Source of the DNA: JBHYDC01 sp051861205
GTDB lineage: Bacteria > Pseudomonadota > Alphaproteobacteria > Rhizobiales > Pleomorphomonadaceae
Reading direction: 5' to 3'
DNA: 59,035 bases
Assembly (NCBI GenBank): GCA_051861205.1
Contig: JBHYDC010000025.1
Location: forward strand, 1-59,035
Shown piece by piece: positions 51,034-59,035 of the stretch. A program made the position numbers and the translations under genes. Each line of letters opens with the position of its first letter. The first letter of the stretch is position 1. The notes below the pieces were generated by a model. It was not told the origin of the DNA. It saw nothing but the letters and a program-made list of their open reading frames with translations, and did not search any database.

Positions 51034-51570
51034 TTACTTCTTCTTGCCTTCCTTACGGACGATGTACTCGCCCGCGTATTTCACGCCCTTGCCCTTATAG
51101 GGCTCCGGCGGGCGGAACTTACGGATCTCGGCCGCGACCTGTCCGACCCGCTGCGCGTCGATACCCGAGATCAAGACCTCGGTCGGCTTAGCGCAGACAA
51201 TCGTGATCCCGGCCGGGATCGGATACGTGATGTCGTGGCTGTATCCCAGGGAAAGCTGCAGGTTCTTGCCCTGCACTGCCGCCTTGTAGCCGACGCCGCT
51301 GATTTCGAGACGCTTCTCGAAACCGGTGGTGACACCCTTCAGCAGATTTGCGACCTGCGTGCGGGTCATGCCCCACGAGGCGCGAGCCGGCTTTGAGTCG
51401 TCCTTGGGATCAACCTGGATCGACCCGTCCTCGTTCTTAGACGCGAGGACGAGATCGTTCATCACGAAGGTGAGCTGCCCCTTCGGCCCCTTGACCGAAA
51501 CGGTCTGCCCATCGATGTCGGCCGTGACCCCACTCGGGACCGGTACGGCCTTCTTGCCAATGCGCGACAT
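51034..51570 (-). CDS. rplF: 50S ribosomal protein L6
   Basis: Large-subunit protein of 178 residues with two related domains. MSRIGKKAVPVPSGVTADID, ISGVGYKAAVQGKNLQLSLG and the C-terminal RPPEPYKGKGVKYAGEYIVR are diagnostic. ATG 51570 is the family start; the upstream in-frame extension has no homology. Confidence 0.97.
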   Translation of the reverse strand: MSRIGKKAVPVPSGVTADIDGQTVSVKGPKGQLTFVMNDLVLASKNEDGSIQVDPKDDSKPARASWGMTRTQVANLLKGVTTGFEKRLEISGVGYKAAVQGKNLQLSLGYSHDITYPIPAGITIVCAKPTEVLISGIDAQRVGQVAAEIRKFRPPEPYKGKGVKYAGEYIVRKEGKKK

Positions 51571-51598
51571 GGTGAATAACCCGTTTCCAGTCTTTGGA

Positions 51599-51994
51599 TC
51601 AGAACACGCGGCAGAGAATTTCGCCGCCGACATTCTTCTCGCGAGCTTCATGGTCGGCCATCACGCCCTGCGGGGTCGACAGGATCGACACTCCGAGGCC
51701 GTTCGCCACGCGCGGCAAATTCTTCACCGACGCGTACACACGGCGGCCGGGCTTCGAGATACGCTCGATCGTACGGATGACGGGTTCGCCGTCATAATAC
51801 TTGAGCTCGATCTCGAACTCCGACCTGCCCTCGGCATCAACCGCAGCATAACCACGGATGTAGCCCTCGGCGGCCAGGACGTCCAGGACGTTGCGGCGCA
51901 GCTTGGAAGCCGGCGTCGCGACCTTCGACATCTTGCGCATCTGCGCGTTGCGGATGCGGGTGAGCATATCACCCAAGGGATCGGTCATAGACAT
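51599..51994 (-). CDS. rpsH: 30S ribosomal protein S8
   Basis: 16S rRNA-binding protein, 131 residues. MSMTDPLGDMLTRIRNAQ and the C-terminal ANGLGVSILSTPQGVMADHE are diagnostic. In E. coli S8 represses the spc operon translationally at rplE; the target site was not evaluated here. Confidence 0.97.
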   Translation of the reverse strand: MSMTDPLGDMLTRIRNAQMRKMSKVATPASKLRRNVLDVLAAEGYIRGYAAVDAEGRSEFEIELKYYDGEPVIRTIERISKPGRRVYASVKNLPRVANGLGVSILSTPQGVMADHEAREKNVGGEILCRVF

Positions 51995-52007
51995 GGGACC
52001 GTTCTCC

Positions 52008-52313
52008 TCACCAGCTCGACTTCACAAGACCCGGGATGAGGCCGGCAGAACCCAGCTCACGCAGGGCGATGCGGCTCATCTTGAGCTTGCGATAGTATGC
52101 ACGCGGACGACCGGTGACTTCGCAGCGATTGCGAACCCGAACCGGAGATGAATTACGCGGAAGTTCCGCAAGCTTGAGGCGGGCCGCAAACTGCTCCTCG
52201 ATCGGGAGCTTCTTGTCGCTCGCGATGGCCTTCAGGGCCTCGCGCTTCGACGAGAACTGCTTGACCAGCTTCTCACGCCGCTTGTTCTTCTCGATGGCGC
52301 TCTTTTTAGCCAT
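52008..52313 (-). CDS. rpsN: 30S ribosomal protein S14 (zinc-independent type)
   Basis: 101 residues; NRCEVTGRPRAYYRKLKMSR and RIALRELGSAGLIPGLVKSS are diagnostic. The zinc-ribbon cysteine pairs of short S14 are absent, so this is the long C-minus form. Confidence 0.97.
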   Translation of the reverse strand: MAKKSAIEKNKRREKLVKQFSSKREALKAIASDKKLPIEEQFAARLKLAELPRNSSPVRVRNRCEVTGRPRAYYRKLKMSRIALRELGSAGLIPGLVKSSW

Positions 52314-52331
52314 TTGTCCGAACCCTTCTCG

Positions 52332-52889
52332 TCACTGCCGGAACGGGAAATTGAAGGCCTTCAGAAGCGCGCGCGCCTCGTCGTCGGTCTTCGCCGTCGT
52401 GCAGACGATGATGTCCATTCCCCAGATCTGATCAACTCGGTCGTAGATGATCTCTGGGAAAATGATGTGTTCCTTGACGCCCATGGCGAAGTTGCCGCGG
52501 CCGTCGAAGGACTTCGGGTTCAGACCCCGGAAGTCGCGAACACGCGGAAGCGCGATCGTGACCAAGCGGTCGAGGAACTCGTACATGCGGGTGCGCCGCA
52601 GAGTAACCTTGGCACCGATGTTCATGCCCTCACGGAGCTTGAACGTGGCGATCGAGGTCCGCGACTTGGTGATGACCGGCTTTTGACCGGCGATCAGCGT
52701 GAGATCATTCACGGCGGAATTTATCTTCTTGCTGTCGGCAACGGTTTCGCCGACACCCATGTTGATGACGATCTTGTCGATCGTCGGCACCTCGAAGGGA
52801 TTCTTGTAACCGAACTCTTCAACGAGCTGCGGACGGATCACTTCGTCGTAGGTGCGCTTGAGACGGGGAACGTAGTTCGCCTCAGCCAT
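52332..52889 (-). CDS. rplE: 50S ribosomal protein L5
   Basis: 5S rRNA-binding protein, 185 residues. KIVINMGVGETVADSKKINS, AGQKPVITKSRTSIATFKLR and the C-terminal WGMDIIVCTTAKTDDEARAL are diagnostic. Its start overlaps the rplX end by 8 bases. Confidence 0.97.
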   Translation of the reverse strand: MAEANYVPRLKRTYDEVIRPQLVEEFGYKNPFEVPTIDKIVINMGVGETVADSKKINSAVNDLTLIAGQKPVITKSRTSIATFKLREGMNIGAKVTLRRTRMYEFLDRLVTIALPRVRDFRGLNPKSFDGRGNFAMGVKEHIIFPEIIYDRVDQIWGMDIIVCTTAKTDDEARALLKAFNFPFRQ

Positions 52890-53199
52890 CGATCACATCT
52901 CCGGAACGTTTCGCGAAGCGGACCTTGCGGCCGTCGTCGAGAAGTTTGAAACCAACACGGGTCGCCTTGCCATCCTTCGGATCAGCAAGCGCGATGTTGG
53001 ACAGGTGGATCGCGGCTTCCTTGGCGATGATCCCGCCTTCCGTCTGCTGCGTCTGGCGCGTGTGACGGCGGACGATGTTCACGCCACGCACGACGGCACG
53101 GTCATCGGCCGGGCGGACTTCGACGACTTCGCCGGTCTTGCCCTTGTCCTTGCCCGCGAGGACAACAACCTTGTCGCCCTTCTTGATTTTGGCGGCCAT
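52882..53199 (-). CDS. rplX: 50S ribosomal protein L24
   Basis: Assembly-initiating protein, 105 residues, with a KOW motif: KIKKGDKVVVLAGKDKGKTG. GVNIVRRHTRQTQQTEGGII is also diagnostic. Two bases separate its start from the rplN stop. Confidence 0.97.
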   Translation of the reverse strand: MAAKIKKGDKVVVLAGKDKGKTGEVVEVRPADDRAVVRGVNIVRRHTRQTQQTEGGIIAKEAAIHLSNIALADPKDGKATRVGFKLLDDGRKVRFAKRSGDVIDG

Positions 53200-53200
53200 G

Positions 53201-53569
53201 TTACAGAACCTCCGGAGCCAGCGAGATGATCTTCATGTGGTTCTTGGCGCGAAGTTCGCGCGGAACCGGTCCGAAGATACGAGTCCCGATGGGCTCCTTC
53301 TGATTGTTGATCAGAACGGCGGCATTCCGGTCGAACCGAATCACCGAACCGTCAGCGCGACGGATGTCCTTGGCCGTGCGGACCACGACCGCCTTCATCA
53401 CGTCGCCCTTCTTCACGCGGCCGCGCGGGATGGCTTCCTTGATGGAGACGACAATGATGTCGCCCACCGAGGCATACCTGCGCTGCGCGCCGCCGAGTAC
53501 CTTGATGCACATGACACGACGAGCGCCGGAGTTATCCGCGACGTCGAGGTTTGTTTGCATCTGAATCAT
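53201..53569 (-). CDS. rplN: 50S ribosomal protein L14
   Basis: 122 residues; MIQMQTNLDVADNSGARRVM and IFGPVPRELRAKNHMKIISL are diagnostic. First of the spc group after rpsQ. Confidence 0.97.
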   Translation of the reverse strand: MIQMQTNLDVADNSGARRVMCIKVLGGAQRRYASVGDIIVVSIKEAIPRGRVKKGDVMKAVVVRTAKDIRRADGSVIRFDRNAAVLINNQKEPIGTRIFGPVPRELRAKNHMKIISLAPEVL

Positions 53570-53646
53570 GACTGGCCGCCTTATCTTCTCGAACCCTCAA
53601 GCCGTATCCGCAGCTTGAGGGTAAACCCAACTTCTAGCCCGCCGTG

Positions 53647-53889
53647 TCAGCTCGCCTGCTCTTGCCCGACGACGATCCATGACTTGGTCTTGGAAATCGG
53701 ACGGCTCTCCTCGATGGAGACCACGTCGCCGACCTTGTACTGGTTCGTTTCGTCATGCGCCTGGTATTTCTTCGACCGGCGCACGGTCTTCTTGAGCAGC
53801 GGATGAGTGAAGCGACGCTCCACCTTCACCACGACCGTCTTATCGGTCTTGTCGCTGACGACGACGCCCTGCAATACGCGCTTCGGCAT
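53647..53889 (-). CDS. rpsQ: 30S ribosomal protein S17
   Basis: 80 residues; MPKRVLQGVVVSDKTDKTVV and RFTHPLLKKTVRRSKKYQAH are diagnostic. A 77-base gap to rplN marks the S10/spc boundary. Confidence 0.97.
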   Translation of the reverse strand: MPKRVLQGVVVSDKTDKTVVVKVERRFTHPLLKKTVRRSKKYQAHDETNQYKVGDVVSIEESRPISKTKSWIVVGQEQAS

Positions 53890-53900
53890 CTCGCCTCTCC

Positions 53901-54101
53901 TTAAGCAGTCTCGGTCGTGCGCTTTTGGCGCAGGACCGTTTGGACGCGGGCGATGTCGCGACGCACAACCCGCACGCGGGAGGTGTTCTCGAGCTGGCCC
54001 GTGGCCTTCTGGAAGCGCAGATTGAACTGCTCTTTCTTCAGCTTCGCCAACTCGTCTTCGAGCTGGTCGGGCGTCATCACCCGGACATCGTTCGCCTTCA
54101 T
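53901..54101 (-). CDS. rpmC: 50S ribosomal protein L29
   Basis: Exit-tunnel protein, 66 residues; two-helix protein with DELAKLKKEQFNLRFQKATG and VRVVRRDIARVQTVLRQK. Confidence 0.96.
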   Translation of the reverse strand: MKANDVRVMTPDQLEDELAKLKKEQFNLRFQKATGQLENTSRVRVVRRDIARVQTVLRQKRTTETA

Positions 54102-54146
54102 AATCGTCTCGTCCTTCGAGAATCCTCGTCGCCGACCCTTGCGGGC

Positions 54147-54560
54147 TTACTCGGCGATGCGCTGCACGAAGCGCGTCTTGATCGGAAGCTTTGCAGCACC
54201 CAGGCGAAGGGCTTCACGAGCCACATCCTCGGGTACGCCGTCAAGCTCGAACATGATGCGACCGGGCTTTACACGGCACGCCCAATACTCCGGCGAGCCT
54301 TTACCCTTACCCATACGAACTTCGGTCGGCTTTGCCGACACCGGAACGTCCGGGAATACGCGGATCCAAACACGACCCTGGCGCTTCATCTGACGGGTGA
54401 TCGCGCGGCGAGCCGCTTCGATCTGGCGCGCGGTCACGCGATCCGGCTCCACAGCCTTGAGGCCAAAGGCCCCAAAGTTGAGATCCGTGCCGCCCTTTGC
54501 GACCCCGTGGATGCGGCCTTTGAAGGCCTTGCGGAATTTGGTTCGCTTCGGCTGAAGCAT
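54147..54560 (-). CDS. rplP: 50S ribosomal protein L16
   Basis: 137 residues; MLQPKRTKFRKAFKGRIHG, EAARRAITRQMKRQGRVWIR and MGKGKGSPEYWACRVKPGRI are diagnostic. Confidence 0.97.
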   Translation of the reverse strand: MLQPKRTKFRKAFKGRIHGVAKGGTDLNFGAFGLKAVEPDRVTARQIEAARRAITRQMKRQGRVWIRVFPDVPVSAKPTEVRMGKGKGSPEYWACRVKPGRIMFELDGVPEDVAREALRLGAAKLPIKTRFVQRIAE

Positions 54561-54582
54561 ATCGCCTCTCCCAAACCCTTAA

Positions 54583-55377
54583 TCAGCTGGCGCCGTCACG
54601 TGAACCGGCATCGCGTTCCCGGCGACGGCCGCCACGGCCCTCCCGGTCACCACGGCCAGCGTCACGATCACGCTCGCGGCGACGGTCTCCACCGGAGGGG
54701 CCGTCATTGGCGCCTTCCAGAGCACGGCGCTCGGAGGCCATCGGATCGTGCTCAAGGATTTCGCCCTTGAACACCCATACCTTAATGCCGTTCGTGCCAT
54801 ACGCGGTGTGCGCAGTGGCAACGCCGTAGTCGATATCCGCACGCAGCGTATGCAGCGGAACACGACCTTCGCGGTACCATTCCAGACGCGCGATCTCAGC
54901 ACCGCCGAGACGGCCGCCGGCGTTGATCCGGATGCCTTCGGCACCAAGACGCATCGCCGACTGAACCGAGCGCTTCATGGCGCGACGGAAGGCAACGCGG
55001 CGCTCAAGCTGCTGGGCGATCGACGCTGCAACCAGAGTGGCATCGGTCTCGGGCTTGCGCACTTCAACGATGTTGAGATGCACCTCCGAGTCCGTCATCG
55101 TGCCGATCTTCTTGCGAAGCTTCTCGATGTCGGCGCCCTTCTTTCCGATCACAACACCCGGACGAGCCGAGTGGATAGTGACGCGGCACTTCTTGTGCGG
55201 ACGCTCGATCACGATCTTGGAGACCGCAGCGGCCTTCAGCTCCGTGTTGAGGAACTCGCGGATCGCGATGTCCTCATGGAGAAGCTTGCCGTATTCCTTC
55301 TTGTCGGCGAACCATCGGGAATCCCAGGTCCGGTTGATGCCGAGGCGAAGACCGATCGGATTGACTTTGTGACCCAT
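54583..55377 (-). CDS. rpsC: 30S ribosomal protein S3 with Arg/Asp/Gly-rich C-terminal tail
   Basis: Part of the mRNA entry helicase, 264 residues. MGHKVNPIGLRLGINRTWDS, the KH domain with RPGVVIGKKGADIEKLRKKI, and INAGGRLGGAEIARLEWYRE are diagnostic. After about residue 215 it continues with a low-complexity tail (RRRERDRDAGRGDREGRGG and similar) that makes it longer than E. coli S3. The first base of its ATG is the last of the rplV stop. Confidence 0.97.
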   Translation of the reverse strand: MGHKVNPIGLRLGINRTWDSRWFADKKEYGKLLHEDIAIREFLNTELKAAAVSKIVIERPHKKCRVTIHSARPGVVIGKKGADIEKLRKKIGTMTDSEVHLNIVEVRKPETDATLVAASIAQQLERRVAFRRAMKRSVQSAMRLGAEGIRINAGGRLGGAEIARLEWYREGRVPLHTLRADIDYGVATAHTAYGTNGIKVWVFKGEILEHDPMASERRALEGANDGPSGGDRRRERDRDAGRGDREGRGGRRRERDAGSRDGAS

Positions 55378-55757
55378 CAGGCGGTCTCCTCGACTTCGCG
55401 AACCACAATCGTGAGGTTCGCGAACGGCTTCTGAATGGCTCCGACCCGGCCACGAGCCCGCGGCGAGAAGCGCTTCATGACAAGCGCCTTGCCGACATAG
55501 GCTTCCTTGACGACGAGCGTGTCGACGTCGAGGTCGTGGTTGTTCTCGGCATTAGCGATCGCCGACTCCAGGGTCTTCCTGACGTCGATGGCAATCCGCT
55601 TGCGAGAGAAAGTCAGGTCCGCGAGCGCAGTGCTCACCTTCTTACCGCGGATCAGCGCCGCGACAAGATTGAGCTTCTGCGGGCTGACGCGGATATTCCG
55701 GGTCACCGCCCTCGCCTCGTTGTCGGCGAGCGAGCGTTCGCGCTTCGGCTTGCCCAT
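55377..55757 (-). CDS. rplV: 50S ribosomal protein L22
   Basis: Tunnel protein, 126 residues; RNIRVSPQKLNLVAALIRGK, SAIANAENNHDLDVDTLVVK and PRARGRVGAIQKPFANLTIV are diagnostic. Confidence 0.97.
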   Translation of the reverse strand: MGKPKRERSLADNEARAVTRNIRVSPQKLNLVAALIRGKKVSTALADLTFSRKRIAIDVRKTLESAIANAENNHDLDVDTLVVKEAYVGKALVMKRFSPRARGRVGAIQKPFANLTIVVREVEETA

Positions 55758-55758
55758 G

Positions 55759-56037
55759 TTACTTCCTCTTCGCCTTCTTGTCGGCGCCGTGGCCGTAGTA
55801 GGTCCGGGTCGGCGCGAACTCGCCGAACTTGTGACCTACCATGTCCTCGTTGACCGAGACCGGAATGTGCTTCTGGCCGTTGTAGACGCCGAACGTGAGC
55901 CCGACGAACTGCGGCAGGATCGTGGAGCGACGGCTCCAGATCTTGATTACTTCGCTACGCCCGCCGCCCCGAACATGCTCCGCCTTCTTGAGCAGGTAGC
56001 CGTCGACGAACGGACCTTTCCATACCGAACGAGCCAC
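55759..56037 (-). CDS. rpsS: 30S ribosomal protein S19
   Basis: 92 residues; MARSVWKGPFVDGYLLKKAE, IKIWSRRSTILPQFVGLTF and VNEDMVGHKFGEFAPTRTYY are diagnostic. Confidence 0.97.
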   Translation of the reverse strand: MARSVWKGPFVDGYLLKKAEHVRGGGRSEVIKIWSRRSTILPQFVGLTFGVYNGQKHIPVSVNEDMVGHKFGEFAPTRTYYGHGADKKAKRK

Positions 56038-56052
56038 GGTCGTTCCTCTCTG

Positions 56053-56892
56053 TTAATTCGTCTTCTTACGGGCGTGACGGCTACGAACAATGAACTTGTC
56101 AGTTGCCTTGTTCGAACGCGTCTTCTTACCCTTGGTCGGCTTACCCCAGGGGGTAACCGGATGACGGCCGCCGGAGGTGCGGCCTTCACCGCCGCCGTGC
56201 GGATGGTCGATCGGGTTCATCGCGACACCGCGAACCGTCGGACGACGGCCAAGCCAGCGATTACGACCGGCCTTTCCGATCGAGACGTTGGCGTGATCCG
56301 GGTTCGACACCGCGCCGATCGAAGCGAAGCAGGTGCCGAGAACCTGGCGCTGCTCGCCCGAGTTGAGGCGGAGAACCGCATAACCCTGGTCGCGACCGAC
56401 GAGCTGGGCGTAGGACCCTGCCGAACGGGCGATCTGACCGCCCTTGCCCGGCTTCAGCTCGACGTTGTGGATGATCGTACCGACCGGGATCGCCTGCAGC
56501 GGCATTGCGTTGCCCGGCTTAACGTCGGCCTGCATCGAAGCCACCACGTTGTCACCGACACCGAGGCGCTGCGGCGCCAGGATGTAGGCGAGTTCATCGT
56601 CAGCATAACGAATCAGCGCGATGAAAGCAGTGCGGTTGGGATCATACTCGATCCGCTCCACCTTACCCGCCACGTCGAGCTTGCGACGCTTGAAGTCGAT
56701 GATGCGATACGAGCGCTTGTGCCCACCGCCGCGCTGGAACGCTGTGATGCGACCGGTGTTGTTTCGACCGCCGGACTTGTTGAGGCCGACCGTCAATGTC
56801 TTGATCGGGCCGCCCTTGTGGAGCTCGGAGCGATCGACCAGAACCAGCTGGCGCTGGCCCGGGGTTGTCGGCTTGTATTTCTTCAGTGCCAT
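56053..56892 (-). CDS. rplB: 50S ribosomal protein L2
   Basis: Peptidyl-transferase-region protein, 279 residues. GRNNTGRITAFQRGGGHKRS and VRGVAMNPIDHPHGGGEGRT, which includes the conserved histidine near the catalytic centre, are diagnostic. Confidence 0.97.
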   Translation of the reverse strand: MALKKYKPTTPGQRQLVLVDRSELHKGGPIKTLTVGLNKSGGRNNTGRITAFQRGGGHKRSYRIIDFKRRKLDVAGKVERIEYDPNRTAFIALIRYADDELAYILAPQRLGVGDNVVASMQADVKPGNAMPLQAIPVGTIIHNVELKPGKGGQIARSAGSYAQLVGRDQGYAVLRLNSGEQRQVLGTCFASIGAVSNPDHANVSIGKAGRNRWLGRRPTVRGVAMNPIDHPHGGGEGRTSGGRHPVTPWGKPTKGKKTRSNKATDKFIVRSRHARKKTN

Positions 56893-56911
56893 TTTCGTCC
56901 TGCCGATCGGA

Positions 56912-57205
56912 TCAGAGGCCGGTCGTGATGTCGATGGCGTGGCCCTCTTCGAGGGTCACAACCGCCTTCTTCACGTCCGACTGGGTGCCGATGGTGCCGC
57001 GAAAGCGCTTCGTCTTGCCCTTCCGCACGAGCGTGTTCACGCTCTTGACCTTTACCGAGAAGAGCTGCTCAACGGCAGCCTTGATCTCGGGTTTGGTCGC
57101 GGTCTTGGCAACGTTGAAGACCACCTTGTTGTGTTCAGCCTGGATGGTCGCCTTTTCGGTGATCACCGGGCTGCGGATGATATCGAAGTGCTTCAGGTTG
57201 CTCAT
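56912..57205 (-). CDS. rplW: 50S ribosomal protein L23
   Basis: Exit-site docking protein for trigger factor and SRP, 97 residues. FDIIRSPVITEKATIQAEHN and VNTLVRKGKTKRFRGTIGTQ are diagnostic. Its ATG overlaps the rplD stop (ATGA). Confidence 0.97.
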   Translation of the reverse strand: MSNLKHFDIIRSPVITEKATIQAEHNKVVFNVAKTATKPEIKAAVEQLFSVKVKSVNTLVRKGKTKRFRGTIGTQSDVKKAVVTLEEGHAIDITTGL

Positions 57206-57822
57206 TTGAACCGCTCCTCAAGCGCCGAAACAGCCGCCCTCGTAAGCACCAGCGTGTCACGCCGCAGAATGTCGTAGACGTTGATGCCCTGGATGGGCAG
57301 CACGTCGATCTGCGGAATGCCGCGGGCCGCCAAGCGGAAACCGACCTGAGGGGTCGCCCCGTCGATGATCAGCGCGTTGGTGAGGCCGAGCGCCGAGAGC
57401 TTGGCAATCAACGCCTTGGTCTTGGCTTCCGTCACCTCGGCAGCGTCGAGGACGAGGATGCTCGCCGTCTTCGCCTTCGAGGAAAGCGCATGCTTCAGAC
57501 CAAGAGCGCGGACCTTTTTGGGAAGGTCGAACTCGTGAGAGCGCGGCACCGGCCCGAAAGCCTTGCCACCGCCCCTGAATTGCGGGGCGTTCTTGTCACC
57601 ATGTCGGGCGCCACCGGTGCCCTTCTGGCGATACATCTTCTTGCCGGTGCGATTACCCTCGTTACGGGTCATCGCGTGGTGCGTACCGGCCTGGCGCCTG
57701 GCCATCTGCCAGCGGACGACACGCTGGAGAATGTCGGCGCGCGGTTCGAGACCGAAGATCTCGTCGGCGAGCGCGACCGTGCCGGCGGAAACGCCGTCGA
57801 GGGTCTTGACTTCGAGTTCCAT
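57202..57822 (-). CDS. rplD: 50S ribosomal protein L4
   Basis: 206 residues; TRNEGNRTGKKMYRQKGTGG, ARHGDKNAPQFRGGGKAFGP and ILVLDAAEVTEAKTKALIAK are diagnostic. The ATG at 57822 overlaps the rplC stop by one base and was preferred over GTG 57825. L4 represses the S10 operon in E. coli; no such leader is visible within the window. Confidence 0.96.
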   Translation of the reverse strand: MELEVKTLDGVSAGTVALADEIFGLEPRADILQRVVRWQMARRQAGTHHAMTRNEGNRTGKKMYRQKGTGGARHGDKNAPQFRGGGKAFGPVPRSHEFDLPKKVRALGLKHALSSKAKTASILVLDAAEVTEAKTKALIAKLSALGLTNALIIDGATPQVGFRLAARGIPQIDVLPIQGINVYDILRRDTLVLTRAAVSALEERFK

Positions 57823-58550
57823 CACTCACCTGCCTCCGCAGACGCTTCTACCGCCGGAGCGGATGCGTCGGCATTCGCCTTGCGGAAACTGCCGGGGGTC
57901 GGCACGCCGTCCGGGAGCTTCTTCTTGATCGCATCGCGAACAAGGATCCAGCCACCCTTCGAACCAGGAACCGCACCCTCGACCAGGATCAGACCGCGCT
58001 CCACGTCGGTGCGGACGATCTTGAGGTTCAAGGTCGTGATGCGCTCGTCACCCATGTGTCCGGCCATCTTCTTATTCTTGAAGACTTTGCCCGGATCCTG
58101 GCGTTGACCGGTGGAGCCGTGAACGCGGTGGGACAGCGAGTTACCGTGCGTGGCACGGCCGCCTCGGAAGTTCCAGCGCTTCATGACGCCTGCGAAACCC
58201 TTACCGATCGAGGTTCCCGTCACGTCCACGAACTGGCCGGCCAGGAAATGATCGGCGGTGATTTCCGCGCCGACCTCGATCAAGTTCTCCGGAGAGACGC
58301 GGAACTCAGCGAGTTCACGCTTCGGCTCGACGTTGGCGGCGGCGAAGTGGCCGCGCATCGGCTTCGAGACGTTCTTGACCTTGATCGTGCCCACACCGAG
58401 CTGAAGCGCGGTGTAGCCATTCTTTTCTTCGGTACGTTGGGCAACGACCTGGCAGTTCTCAAGCTTGAGAACTGTGACAGGCACGTGTTCACCAGCGTCG
58501 TTGTAGACGCGGGTCATACCCACCTTTTGTGCGATTACACCTGAGCGCAT
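57822..58550 (-). CDS. rplC: 50S ribosomal protein L3
   Basis: 242 residues; MRSGVIAQKVGMTRVYNDAG, GFAGVMKRWNFRGGRATHGN and STGQRQDPGKVFKNKKMAGH are diagnostic. ATG 58550 is the family start. The Ala/Glu-rich tail (ANADASAPAVEASAEAGE) is usual in alphaproteobacteria. Confidence 0.97.
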   Translation of the reverse strand: MRSGVIAQKVGMTRVYNDAGEHVPVTVLKLENCQVVAQRTEEKNGYTALQLGVGTIKVKNVSKPMRGHFAAANVEPKRELAEFRVSPENLIEVGAEITADHFLAGQFVDVTGTSIGKGFAGVMKRWNFRGGRATHGNSLSHRVHGSTGQRQDPGKVFKNKKMAGHMGDERITTLNLKIVRTDVERGLILVEGAVPGSKGGWILVRDAIKKKLPDGVPTPGSFRKANADASAPAVEASAEAGE

Positions 58551-58578
58551 GGCGTTCTCTCTTACCCGGCCCTTCGAC

Positions 58579-58887
58579 TCAGAGCTTAATCTCGACATCC
58601 ACACCGGCCGCCAAATCGAGCTTCATCAGCGCGTCGACGGTCTGTGGGGTCGGATCGATGATGTCCAGGAGGCGCTTGTGAGTGCGCATCTCGAACTGCT
58701 CGCGGCTCTTCTTGTCGATGTGCGGCGAACGGTTGACCGTGTACTTCTCGATCCTGGTGGGGAGCGGAACCGGTCCACGAACCTGAGCACCTGTGCGCTT
58801 GGCCGTGTTAACGATCTCGCGCGTCGATGCATCGAGGATTCGATGGTCAAACGCTTTGAGACGAATACGGATGTTTTGGCCGTTCAT
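58579..58887 (-). CDS. rpsJ: 30S ribosomal protein S10
   Basis: 102 residues; MNGQNIRIRLKAFDHRILDA, TGAQVRGPVPLPTRIEKYTV and RSPHIDKKSREQFEMRTHKR are diagnostic. S10 also joins NusB in transcription antitermination. It follows tuf after a hairpin. Confidence 0.98.
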   Translation of the reverse strand: MNGQNIRIRLKAFDHRILDASTREIVNTAKRTGAQVRGPVPLPTRIEKYTVNRSPHIDKKSREQFEMRTHKRLLDIIDPTPQTVDALMKLDLAAGVDVEIKL

Positions 58888-58912
58888 AGTTCAGCTACCT
58901 TGAGTGACGGGA

Positions 58913-58933
58913 GCACGGGAACGAAACCCGTGC
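58913..58933. other. Hairpin between tuf and rpsJ
   Basis: GCACGGG and CCCGTGC pair around a 7-base loop about 26 bases past the tuf stop. No T-run follows on the minus strand, so it is at most a partial terminator and may be a processing site between tuf and the S10 operon. Confidence 0.45.
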
Positions 58934-58958
58934 CCCGAGGCACATAAATCTCGGGCCA

Positions 58959-59035
58959 TTATTCGATGATCGAAGCAACCACGCCGGCGCCGACGGTGCG
59001 GCCGCCTTCGCGGATGGCGAAGCGCAGCTTCTCTT
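58959..59035 (-). CDS. tuf: Elongation factor Tu, C-terminal end only
   Basis: Only the last 25 or so codons are present; the rest lies beyond the right edge. They read KLRFAIREGGRTVGAGVVAS and then IIE before the TAA stop, the invariant EF-Tu C-terminus. The order tuf-rpsJ is the usual one. Which tuf copy it is cannot be told. Confidence 0.93.
   Translation of the reverse strand, partial: EKLRFAIREGGRTVGAGVVASIIE

Noticed and set aside
55507..56928. 473-codon plus-strand open frame opposite rplV, rpsS and rplB
   Set aside because: It crosses three ribosomal protein genes on the other strand; its product is low-complexity and without family resemblance.
1..59035. tRNA, rRNA, insertion sequence or prophage genes
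   Set aside because: No cloverleaf with CCA-adjacent arm, rRNA core sequence, transposase motif or phage gene was recognised on either strand; a covariance or profile search was not possible here.

Overview
The window is a roughly 60% GC chromosomal segment from an alphaproteobacterium, most likely a member of the Hyphomicrobiales (Rhizobiales). The evidence is the gene order rpsB-tsf-pyrH-frr-uppS-cdsA-dxr-rseP-bamA-lpxD-fabZ-lpxA-lpxI-lpxB next to gltA, gltX and comEC, the use of LpxI rather than LpxH, a DUF2842 protein, rhizobial-type exopolysaccharide genes, and an intergenic palindrome that resembles rhizobial extragenic repeats. The genus cannot be named from sequence alone. No rRNA, tRNA, CRISPR array, transposase or phage gene was found.

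Layout. (1) 1-890: the 5' part of ctaA (heme A synthase) and a divergent DUF2842 membrane protein. (2) 890-9340: an exopolysaccharide locus with a CelD/BioF2-type acetyltransferase, a Wzz/ExoP-like co-polymerase whose kinase domain is degenerate, a Wza/ExoF-type export lipoprotein, a GT4 glycosyltransferase, an undecaprenyl-phosphate glycosyl-1-phosphate transferase and a Wzy/ExoQ-type polymerase or ligase. No Wzx flippase is present. (3) 9340-18550: accessory and housekeeping genes: a possible small membrane protein, parE, a tandem palindromic repeat, a sterol-desaturase-family protein, a periplasmic rhodanese, a cupin, an alpha/beta hydrolase, a DEAD-box helicase with a clear promoter, and a GGDEF protein. 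(4) 18550-23925: comEC, gltX and gltA. (5) 23940-38910, all on the minus strand: lipid A, outer-membrane assembly, isoprenoid, phospholipid and translation-factor genes from rpsB to lpxB. (6) 39090-42640: an envelope module comprising a very long BON-array/OmpA protein, a 36-residue membrane micro-protein and a membrane-anchored helix-hairpin-helix protein, followed by a LysR-regulator remnant that abuts sdaA. (7) 44210-59035, minus strand: the S10-spc-alpha ribosomal protein superoperon, with secY, adk and rpoA, starting at the 3' end of tuf.

How the parts work together. Regions 5 and 7 are the conserved growth core: ribosome, RNA polymerase alpha, Sec translocon, lipid A and the BAM complex. 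Region 2 would build, polymerise and export a surface polysaccharide, with the flippase and the other glycosyltransferases encoded elsewhere.

The most unusual element is region 6. Its large protein has one N-terminal membrane anchor, about eleven BON-like modules arranged as five 120-residue units, and a C-terminal OmpA-like domain. The two small membrane-protein genes follow it with gaps of 49 and 35 bases. This TM-BON-OmpA plus small-membrane-protein layout recalls the mycobacterial arfABC operon, but here the BON region is greatly expanded. Other points of interest are strong inverted repeats at several regulatory positions, a pseudogenised LysR gene, and an Arg/Asp/Gly-rich tail on ribosomal protein S3.
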